Source: Planctomycetaceae bacterium UBA969 (GTDB lineage: Bacteria > Planctomycetota > Planctomycetia > Gemmatales > Gemmataceae). From it: a stretch of DNA of 6,780 nucleotides. The stretch's first letter is position 1, and every line of letters begins with the position of its first letter. The notes beneath the pieces are model-generated. The model saw only the letters and a list, made by a program, of their open reading frames with translations. It did no database searches and was not told where the DNA came from. Below, in pieces: positions 1 to 5,913 of this stretch. The DNA lies in assembly GCA_002303765.1 (NCBI GenBank), contig DBCB01000159.1, positions 3,541 through 10,320 of the forward strand, in the 5' to 3' direction. The position numbers were made by a program, and so were the translations under genes.

Positions 1-1068
1 GAACTGGGTGGCAAAACATTCAGCCCGAAAGATCTCCCAGAAAACCTTCGAACCGAATTAGATAGTCAATTACAACTCACTTTTGGTTCTCCTTACAAAC
101 CATCCGTTGGAATATCAACCCACACCGAAACCATCGCTCTTGCAAAATCTTTGAAACTCGATGAAGAAACACTTGCGGCTGGTAGCAAGCTTTATCGTAG
201 GAATTGTTTGCATTGCCATGGATTGGCAGGCGATGGCCGAGGCCCCACCGGCCCGTGGGTTAACCCGCACCCCAGAGACTTTAGGCAGGGTAAATTTAAA
301 TTTATCTCCTCCAACCCGGGTGGCAACAAAATCAAACCTCGCAGGGAAGATATCCTCCGCAGCCTCAGAGCAGGAGTTGAAGGAACTTCCATGCCTGCTT
401 TTGGTTTGTTAGGGGAACAGGCTCTTGAACAACTTACCAGCTATGTGCTTCATTTATCCTTAAGGGGAGAAGTGGAATTTGAAACAACTCGCACCCTGCT
501 AAAAAAGAAAAACAGTGTGACAGAGCTTTTCGAACTCCTACCCGATGAAGAGCCAGCCAAAGAAACCGTGGAAGAATTTGTAAAGCTTTATCTAAAAGAT
601 CTTCTTAAGGCTTATCAAAAAGCTGATGCTAAAGGAATTGAACCAGCAACATATCCTAACTTTTCTGATGCTGAAATGCTTGAATCCGTAAAGCGTGGAT
701 ACCACCTTTTTAGCAGCAGTGCTTCGGATGCATTTGGCTGCGTGAGCTGCCATCAAGATTTCGGGCGACAGCCTTTATACCAGTATGATGACTGGGGAAC
801 TTTGGTAAGGCCATCGAACCTTACGCTATCCATATATCGAGGCGGCAGAAGGCCTGTTGATCTTTACTGGCGCATTAAGAGAGGAATTCCTCCTTCAAAA
901 ATGCCTGCGGTTACAGTTCCAGCGAATGAAGAAAGCCAAAAAATATGGGATCTTGTCAACTTCATTGAAGCTCTTCCCTTCCCAGGGTTATTGCCTGATG
1001 ATGTTCGTTCAAAAGTTTATGGCCAAGCAACCCGCGGGGTTGCAGTGCTTCCCGAAAACAAGAAGTAA
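1..1068 (+). CDS. Diheme c-type cytochrome, 5' partial
   Basis: Probable periplasmic electron carrier that feeds the oxidase encoded downstream. The frame is open from base 1, so the gene starts left of the window; 355 residues are visible. A TTG at 151 could open a 305-residue frame, but it leaves out about 50 in-frame residues and has no signal peptide, so I treat it as internal. Numbering from base 1, there are two CxxCH heme c sites: CLHCH at 69-73 and CVSCH at 247-251. Each is followed by a plausible axial Met, in TSMPAF (M131) and SKMPAV (M301). This gives two class I cytochrome c domains (about 55-155 and 230-330) joined by a charged, Lys/Glu-rich linker. The export signal must lie upstream. 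The stop is 20 nt before coxB, which suggests one operon. The heme motifs are certain; the role as donor is inferred from position. Further hemes upstream, or a relationship to alternative complex III cytochromes, cannot be excluded. Confidence 0.9.
   Translation, partial: ELGGKTFSPKDLPENLRTELDSQLQLTFGSPYKPSVGISTHTETIALAKSLKLDEETLAAGSKLYRRNCLHCHGLAGDGRGPTGPWVNPHPRDFRQGKFKFISSNPGGNKIKPRREDILRSLRAGVEGTSMPAFGLLGEQALEQLTSYVLHLSLRGEVEFETTRTLLKKKNSVTELFELLPDEEPAKETVEEFVKLYLKDLLKAYQKADAKGIEPATYPNFSDAEMLESVKRGYHLFSSSASDAFGCVSCHQDFGRQPLYQYDDWGTLVRPSNLTLSIYRGGRRPVDLYWRIKRGIPPSKMPAVTVPANEESQKIWDLVNFIEALPFPGLLPDDVRSKVYGQATRGVAVLPENKK
1027..1043 (+). other. Perfect 7-bp inverted repeat with 3-nt loop
   Basis: The arms GCAACCC (1027-1033) and GGGTTGC (1037-1043) are exact reverse complements around GCG. 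The repeat lies in the last codons of the cytochrome c gene, about 45 nt before the coxB start. No T-run follows, so it is not a typical intrinsic terminator. It could be an mRNA hairpin that affects processing or coxB translation, or a chance result of coding sequence. Confidence 0.35.
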
Positions 1069-1075
1069 AACTAGC

Positions 1076-1080
1076 AGGAG
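1076..1080 (+). promoter_or_regulatory. Ribosome binding site of coxB, supports the GTG start
   Basis: AGGAG lies 8 nt before the GTG at 1089. An in-frame TAA directly precedes this GTG (1086-1088), so translation cannot begin further upstream, and the site fixes the coxB start. Confidence 0.8.
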
Positions 1081-1088
1081 CAGATTAA

Positions 1089-2000
1089 GTGCATAGATGC
1101 TGGGGCCTATTATTTGCAGCAGTAAACCTCGCAGCGATCGGGTTATTTGCAATTTCCCCCGCTATGGGTTGGTGGTTGCCCAAGAATATCGCTAGTTATG
1201 GTGCAGATATTGACCATTTGTTTTACCTCATCCTAGTTGCAACCGGATTCTTCTTTGTTATTACTCAAGGCACGCTTGTTTATTGCATGTTCCGTTTTAA
1301 TGCAAAAGACGGGGCTAAAGCAAAACACATTCATGGCAATACAAAACTTGAAATCATCTGGACTGCAATCCCAGCTATTATCCTACTCTACATTGGTTTT
1401 GCTCAGACCCCGACTTGGGCAAAAATGAAATACATCGAGATCGATACATGGTTCCCTATAAGGTACAAAGGCACGAATATCGAATCTGACTTGCATGTAA
1501 CCGTTTTAGGCAGGCAATGGGAATGGCGCATGCGGTATCCACAAGGGCACATTCCTGCAGATCCTCAGGCGTGGGCCGATCTGGGAAACCTTCACGACCT
1601 TCATGTTGTTAATGAACTTCATGTGTGGAAAGACGCAAAGGTCAAGATTCATTTGAAAACCCAAGATGTCATCCATAGTTTTTTCATGCCAAATTTAAGG
1701 CTTAAGCAAGATGCTCTTCCAGGAAAAGTAATGCCCATGGTGTTTTCGCCCATCGAGGCGAATGTTCGATACAATCCAAAAACAAGAATACTTGAAGAGC
1801 TTAACCCCAGTTCCACATGGGAAATCGCCTGTGCGGAACTATGCGGGGGCAACCACTATCGCATGAGGGGTAAACTTTTCGTTCATGAGTCGAAACAAGA
1901 TTACGAGCTATGGTTTTCTGATGCTTTAAAAAACCAACGCATTCATGAATCAACCCGCTTGGCTCCTGTCGTCGCTTCAAGCAACGGAGTCAACCCATGA
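1089..2000 (+). CDS. coxB: Cytochrome c oxidase subunit II (CuA subunit)
   Basis: Membrane-anchored subunit (ctaC in some species) that takes electrons from cytochrome c through the binuclear CuA centre and passes them to heme a of subunit I. It has 303 residues from a GTG start. A hydrophobic N-terminal stretch (5-24) is a likely signal peptide or extra anchor. Two transmembrane helices follow (about 42-66 and 86-106), the second opened by the family motif HGNTKLEIIWTAIPA (82-96). The periplasmic cupredoxin domain holds a complete CuA site: H196, then CAELCGGNHYRM (248-259) giving C248, E250, C252, H256 and M259. E250 also matches the conserved Mg/Mn ligand at the interface with subunit I. 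The aromatic patch reads GRQWEWRMRY (141-150), with Glu where Tyr is usual. About a dozen extra residues precede the CuA loop. There is no C-terminal cytochrome c domain, so this is not a caa3-type fusion. The stop overlaps the coxA start. Confidence 0.97.
   Translation: MHRCWGLLFAAVNLAAIGLFAISPAMGWWLPKNIASYGADIDHLFYLILVATGFFFVITQGTLVYCMFRFNAKDGAKAKHIHGNTKLEIIWTAIPAIILLYIGFAQTPTWAKMKYIEIDTWFPIRYKGTNIESDLHVTVLGRQWEWRMRYPQGHIPADPQAWADLGNLHDLHVVNELHVWKDAKVKIHLKTQDVIHSFFMPNLRLKQDALPGKVMPMVFSPIEANVRYNPKTRILEELNPSSTWEIACAELCGGNHYRMRGKLFVHESKQDYELWFSDALKNQRIHESTRLAPVVASSNGVNP
1986..1989 (+). promoter_or_regulatory. Ribosome binding site of coxA inside the coxB 3' end
   Basis: GGAG lies 7 nt before the coxA ATG at 1997 and within the last coxB codons. 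It supports the ATG in the 4-nt ATGA overlap as the start and suggests coupled translation of subunits II and I. Confidence 0.7.
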
Positions 2001-3850
2001 ACCATGATTCTAACCACTCTACTGAAACAAAGTCGGGATTCCTGACCACCTATCTTTTCTCTCAAGATCACAAGATGATAGGAATACAGTTTCTGTTTTC
2101 CGGCCTAATCTTTTTCGGAATAGGTGGGCTTCTTGCTCTACTTATTCGGTTGCAACTCGCATGGCCTGATGGCAACCTTCCCTACATTGGAAAGTGGTTC
2201 CCGCAAAGCTGGGGGGGCAAAATGTCTCCCGAGTTTTACACCATGCTTTTCACCATGCACGCCAGCATCATGATTTTCTTTGTAATCATTCCATGGCTGA
2301 CAGGAACCTTCGGCAACTTTCTTATCCCACTCATGATTGGTGCAAGGGATATGGCTTTCCCCAAGCTCAACATGTTTTCCTATTGGGTGATGTGGCCTGC
2401 TTTTATAATCATCTTGGCAAGCTTTTTTGTGGATGGTGGTGCAGCAAGTTCAGGCTGGACGAGCTACCCCACCCTATCAAATGTTGGCGCAGAAGCGGGC
2501 CTTGAAAAAAACCCCGTCAAGCCAGGCGAGCCTGCATCCTCTTACACCGTATTCAAAGATGACTCTTTTAATTCACCTTCTTCGCCCGGTGCGGGCATGG
2601 GGCAAATATTCTGGCTTGTTTCTCTTATCTTCGTAGGCATTGGCTCGATGATGGGGTCTGTTAATTACATCACCACTATTCTTAACATGCGTGCCCCGGG
2701 TATGGATCTTATGCGCATGCCTCTTACGGTTTGGTCCCTGTTTATCACTGCCATTCTTCAGGCACTTGCTCTTCCTGTTCTTACCGTTGCTTTAATGCTG
2801 CAATTGCTCGACAAACTTATTGCTACAAGCTTTTTCCTTCCACCTGGCGGGCTTAGCTTCGGTAATTGGCACACCACTCCAGGGGGCGGTCAACCTTTGC
2901 TTTGGCAACACCTTTTCTGGTTCTATTCCCATCCTGCTGTTTACATTATGATCCTTCCAGCTATGGGCGTAGTCTCTGATATTATTGCAACCTTCTCAAG
3001 AAAGCCGATGTTTGGCTACAAACCCATGGTGTTCTCGATGGCTGCGATTGCATCCTTGGGATTCATCGTTTGGGGCCATCACATGTTTCAAAGTGGTATG
3101 GACCCCAGACTTGGCACCGGCTTCATGCTTGCTACCATTCTCATCGCAGTGCCCAGCGCAATTAAAACCTTCAACTGGCTTGCTACCTTATGGGGAGCTA
3201 GCATCCTTTACACTACCGCAATGCTCAATGCTCTCGCTTTTGTATCCATGTTTGTAATCGGTGGGTTAAGTGGAATATTCATGGCAGCTACCCCTGTTGA
3301 TGTTTATTTCCATGACACTTATTTTATTGTTGCTCATATCCACTACGTGCTTTTCATGAGCAGCATCTTCGGTATCTTTGCAGGCATCACCTTCTGGTTT
3401 CCCAAAATGTTTGGCCGACTTATGAACGAACCTCTAGGCAAAGTCCATTTCGCACTCACCTTCATTTTCGGAAACCTGACATTCTTCCCAATGCATATTC
3501 TGGGAATCGGGGGGCATCCTAGGCGATACTATGACCCTACGATTTATCAATATCTCGAAAACCTTCAGCCCCTCAATCAATTCATGACGATATCCGCTAT
3601 GCTTCTAGGGTTGACTCAGCTTCTATTTGTAATCAACATTTTTTACTCTTTATGGTTTGGTGAAAAAGCGGGCAAGAACCCTTGGAATAGCAACACTCTT
3701 GAATGGGATGCCCCATCACCACCTCCCCATGGAAACTTCGATCAAATACCCGTGGTTCAAAGAGGCCCATACGAATACGCAATTGATGGACCACTTGATT
3801 ATTTAACCCAATCATCGACAGCTAGCGACGGGGTAAAACATCATGAATAA
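1997..3850 (+). CDS. coxA: Cytochrome c oxidase subunit I, A2-type heme-copper oxygen reductase
   Basis: Catalytic core (ctaD in some species) that reduces O2 to water at heme a3-CuB and pumps protons. It has 617 residues and about 12 transmembrane helices. Ligands by motif: low-spin heme a H88 and H449; heme a3 H447; CuB H312, H361 and H362. Y316 is placed to form the His-Tyr cross-link with H312. H439 and D440 match the Mg site, and R509 and R510 the heme propionate pair. D-channel entry residues are kept (N107, D118, N125), as is the K-channel lysine (K390 in VPSAIKTFNW). Helix VI reads YSHPAVY (310-316): the A1 glutamate is replaced, and the Tyr-Ser pair marks the A2 subtype. A loop between helices III and IV (about 148-201) is longer than usual, which with the C-terminal tail explains the length above the common 530-560. 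The start overlaps coxB by 4 nt and the end overlaps ctaA by 8 nt. The Asp, Asn and Lys assignments follow alignment by eye to the Paracoccus enzyme. Confidence 0.98.
   Translation: MNHDSNHSTETKSGFLTTYLFSQDHKMIGIQFLFSGLIFFGIGGLLALLIRLQLAWPDGNLPYIGKWFPQSWGGKMSPEFYTMLFTMHASIMIFFVIIPWLTGTFGNFLIPLMIGARDMAFPKLNMFSYWVMWPAFIIILASFFVDGGAASSGWTSYPTLSNVGAEAGLEKNPVKPGEPASSYTVFKDDSFNSPSSPGAGMGQIFWLVSLIFVGIGSMMGSVNYITTILNMRAPGMDLMRMPLTVWSLFITAILQALALPVLTVALMLQLLDKLIATSFFLPPGGLSFGNWHTTPGGGQPLLWQHLFWFYSHPAVYIMILPAMGVVSDIIATFSRKPMFGYKPMVFSMAAIASLGFIVWGHHMFQSGMDPRLGTGFMLATILIAVPSAIKTFNWLATLWGASILYTTAMLNALAFVSMFVIGGLSGIFMAATPVDVYFHDTYFIVAHIHYVLFMSSIFGIFAGITFWFPKMFGRLMNEPLGKVHFALTFIFGNLTFFPMHILGIGGHPRRYYDPTIYQYLENLQPLNQFMTISAMLLGLTQLLFVINIFYSLWFGEKAGKNPWNSNTLEWDAPSPPPHGNFDQIPVVQRGPYEYAIDGPLDYLTQSSTASDGVKHHE
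3830..3833 (+). promoter_or_regulatory. Weak G-rich ribosome binding site of ctaA
   Basis: GGGG lies 9 nt before the ATG at 3843, inside coxA. It is a poorer Shine-Dalgarno match than those of the structural subunits. With the 8-nt overlap, ctaA may depend on translational coupling and be made in smaller amounts, as suits an enzyme; this is inference. Confidence 0.4.
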
Positions 3851-4991
3851 GATCATTAACTTAGCACCAACAAAAACGCCCATCACTGCTGTTTGCAGTT
3901 GGATTTCTGCTATTTTAGTTCTTTCGCTCCTTACCCTAGGAACGCTTATCACCACCTACAGAGTTGGCATGGTTGATCCCATCTGGCCTACAGAACCCTG
4001 GTATCTGTTAAGCCAAAATTGGTCAGAACCCTCTGCTGGATATTTCATCGAACATATTCATAGAGTCGTAGGCTATATCAGTGGTTTTGCAATTCTTGGA
4101 ATGATTCTTACATCTTTCCTTGCAAATAAAACTATAACCAGCAAGGTCGCTTCAGTAATTTGCATCGTGGGGGTTTCTCTGGGCGTCGCTATCGCTATGA
4201 CAAGCATCGATAGAACTAAGGCCTTGGCTGATCCAATAGGCGCAGTTAACCAAATGAAAATGCGAATTGGCCTCGGCATCGCTTTAGCATCTGCGGCATT
4301 TCTTATGTTTCAATCAATCAACGGATTTAGAAACAACCAGCAACACGCAAGCTTGCAGTTTCTCGCACTTCTTTCCTACCTTGGGGTTATAAGCCAAGGT
4401 TTGCTAGGCGGACTCCGAGTTTACCTTCATGCATTGGTCGGTCCTGAACTTGCAACCATTCATGGCGCAACCGGACAGATGGTTTTCGCACTGGTTGCTG
4501 GAACCGCTATCCTTGCAACTTTCCCCGGTGCTTTTCCAAAACTTGAAGACAAAGAAAGACGACTTCTCCCATTCATCGGCTGGGCACTTGTAGTTGCTCT
4601 TTTATTTCAGCTTGCATGGGCCGTAATCGTAAGGCACGGTGGACAACCATGGGCCCAACGATTACACATGATTGGTGCGTTCATCGTTTTTGGAATTGTA
4701 ACTTGGCTTTCGCTAAGGATGGCTGGCTCAACCTATGCCCGCGCCTTTTTCAAACCCTACACCATACTCTTGGGCTTGGTTGTTTTTGTTCAGGTGATTT
4801 TGGGCGTTGAGGCCTACCTTGGTAAATTCGCAACTGGTAAACCTTTGATTCAGGAAGCTGTTTCTTTTGGACAAGCCACCGTTCGCACCTTACATGCATT
4901 GACCGGCGCTTTGCTTTTAGCCATCGCCTTTGCTGCAGCATTAAGAATAAGTCAGGTTGCAAAATACAAAGGGCTACAGAATGAAAGCTAG
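3843..4991 (+). CDS. ctaA: Heme A synthase (CtaA/COX15 family)
   Basis: Integral membrane enzyme that oxidises the C8 methyl of heme O to a formyl group, giving heme A for CoxA. It has 382 residues, longer than the usual 300-350. The four heme-ligand histidines of the two half-domains can be placed: H73 in EHIHRVVGY (with the conserved E70 three residues before), H207 in ATIHGATGQ, H275 in QRLHMIGA and H351 in RTLHALTGA. The first loop carries VGMVDPIWPTEPWYL (41-55), which resembles the 'DWP' segment of the family. I count about ten hydrophobic helices: 17-38, 76-95, 103-121, 139-158, 171-191, 206-228, 242-262, 276-294, 304-323 and 349-368. The canonical enzyme has eight; the extra pair lies near 103-158. 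The only cysteines are C18 and C107, so the extracytoplasmic Cys pair of Bacillus-type CtaA is missing. The gene overlaps coxA by 8 nt and ctaB by 11 nt, which supports joint expression. The family is well supported despite divergence. Confidence 0.9.
   Translation: MNKIINLAPTKTPITAVCSWISAILVLSLLTLGTLITTYRVGMVDPIWPTEPWYLLSQNWSEPSAGYFIEHIHRVVGYISGFAILGMILTSFLANKTITSKVASVICIVGVSLGVAIAMTSIDRTKALADPIGAVNQMKMRIGLGIALASAAFLMFQSINGFRNNQQHASLQFLALLSYLGVISQGLLGGLRVYLHALVGPELATIHGATGQMVFALVAGTAILATFPGAFPKLEDKERRLLPFIGWALVVALLFQLAWAVIVRHGGQPWAQRLHMIGAFIVFGIVTWLSLRMAGSTYARAFFKPYTILLGLVVFVQVILGVEAYLGKFATGKPLIQEAVSFGQATVRTLHALTGALLLAIAFAAALRISQVAKYKGLQNES
4968..4973 (+). promoter_or_regulatory. Ribosome binding site of ctaB, decides the ATG start
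   Basis: AAAGGG lies 7 nt before the ATG at 4981. It favours that ATG over an in-frame TTG at 4957, which would add eight residues deeper inside ctaA. Confidence 0.6.
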
Positions 4992-5904
4992 TGCGACTTT
5001 AGATTTGAAACTCCCTGCCCGCACCAAATCCCGGGCCATGGATTTCCTCGACCTGACCAAGCCTCGCATCTCTGCAATGGTTTTATTTTCGGTAGCTGCT
5101 GGCGGGCTTTATGCTGGCGCTAGAGGCGCTGAGCTTCTTGTGGTTTTAAATACCGTTATCGGAACCACCATGGTTTCTGCAGGTGCAGGTGCTTTAAACC
5201 ACCTTTGGGAACGACGCACCGACTCACTTATGCAGCGCACCGCTAATCGACCTCTACCCGCAGGCAGATTGCAACCCCTTGAAACTTTTCTCTTCGGCAT
5301 GCTTCTTGGCTTGGGTGGCACTGCTTATCTGTTGGTCACCGTACCTAACATCCTTACCGCAGTTCTCGCATTCTTTACATTGGTTTCTTATGTGCTTATT
5401 TACACCCCACTTAAACAACTCACCACTTGGAATACACTCATCGGTGCTATTCCAGGAGCTATGCCGCCACTTATTGGATGGGTTGGCGTTCGGGGCACTC
5501 TCGACCCAGAGGGCCTTGCACTTTTCATGATTCTTTTTGTCTGGCAGATTCCTCACTTCCTCGCAATCGCTTGGCTTTATAGAGATCAATATGCACAGGG
5601 CGGGCACAAAATGCTTCCCTCTTTTGATCCTTCAGGCGATGTAACATCCCTGCAAATGCGTGCCTACTGCCTGGCTCTTATTCCTGTCAGCCTTTTCCCG
5701 ATATTGATCCATGCTGCTGGTCCGCTATATCTCATGGGCGCTGTTCTATTAGGAATCTTTTTCCTAATGCCCACTTTAAAATTCCATAAAGAACGAAGCA
5801 TGCAAAATGCCAGAAGTGTCATGCGAGCTTCCTTAATTTACCTCCCGGGTATTTGGGCTTTACTCCTTATTGACCACACCCTTAATCTTTTGTTCCGCCG
5901 GTAA
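4981..5904 (+). CDS. ctaB: Protoheme IX farnesyltransferase (heme O synthase), UbiA family
   Basis: Membrane prenyltransferase (also called cyoE) that adds a farnesyl group to heme B to make heme O, the substrate of CtaA. From the ATG at 4981 it has 307 residues, a normal family length. LTKPRISAMVL (25-35) opens the first helix, as is typical. The prenyl-diphosphate/Mg motif spans 73-90, with N73, E77, D81, R86 and R90 ahead of PLPAGRL. The first Asp of the usual NxxxDxxxD is Glu here, a conservative change. The second conserved block is YTPLKQLTTWNTLIGAIPGA (141-160), followed by MPPLIGWVG, and the second acidic region is DQYAQGGHKMLP (202-213). The rest is a multi-helix membrane protein ending in LLIDHTLNLLFRR. 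It overlaps ctaA by 11 nt and lies 9 nt before coxC, so both heme A genes sit between subunits I and III. The longer TTG start at 4957 is possible but less likely. Confidence 0.96.
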   Translation: MKASATLDLKLPARTKSRAMDFLDLTKPRISAMVLFSVAAGGLYAGARGAELLVVLNTVIGTTMVSAGAGALNHLWERRTDSLMQRTANRPLPAGRLQPLETFLFGMLLGLGGTAYLLVTVPNILTAVLAFFTLVSYVLIYTPLKQLTTWNTLIGAIPGAMPPLIGWVGVRGTLDPEGLALFMILFVWQIPHFLAIAWLYRDQYAQGGHKMLPSFDPSGDVTSLQMRAYCLALIPVSLFPILIHAAGPLYLMGAVLLGIFFLMPTLKFHKERSMQNARSVMRASLIYLPGIWALLLIDHTLNLLFRR

Positions 5905-5907
5905 GGA
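5903..5907 (+). promoter_or_regulatory. Ribosome binding site of coxC overlapping the ctaB stop
   Basis: AAGGA lies 6 nt before the ATG at 5914 and shares bases with the ctaB TAA stop (5902-5904). It supports this ATG as the coxC start and suggests coupling to ctaB. Confidence 0.7.
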
Positions 5908-5913
5908 TTCATC

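Noticed and set aside
151..153. TTG as the start of the cytochrome c gene
   Set aside because: The frame stays open to base 1, the product would lack a signal peptide, and no strong binding site precedes it. The gene is better read as truncated by the window edge.
257..266. 10-bp palindrome GGGTTAACCC
   Set aside because: Short, inside the first cytochrome domain, and with no second copy or regulatory context.
291..304. 14-bp AT palindrome TAAATTTAAATTTA
   Set aside because: It encodes the Lys-Phe-Lys-Phe part of the cytochrome (GKFKF) and lies mid-gene; it is most simply a result of codon choice.
1069..1088. Possible promoter or terminator between the cytochrome gene and coxB
   Set aside because: Only 20 nt, occupied by the coxB ribosome binding site; there is no room for promoter elements and no T-run.
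2194..2505. 103-codon open frame in another phase inside coxA
   Set aside because: The coxA frame is conserved throughout this stretch; the alternative product is compositionally odd and without recognisable motifs.
4957..4959. TTG as the start of ctaB
   Set aside because: It adds eight residues that are not family-like and lies further inside ctaA; the ATG at 4981 has an AAAGGG at suitable spacing.
5254..5607. 117-codon open frame on the minus strand opposite ctaB
   Set aside because: It lies fully within a strongly conserved gene, its Cys/Lys-rich product resembles no family I know, and it has no context of its own.
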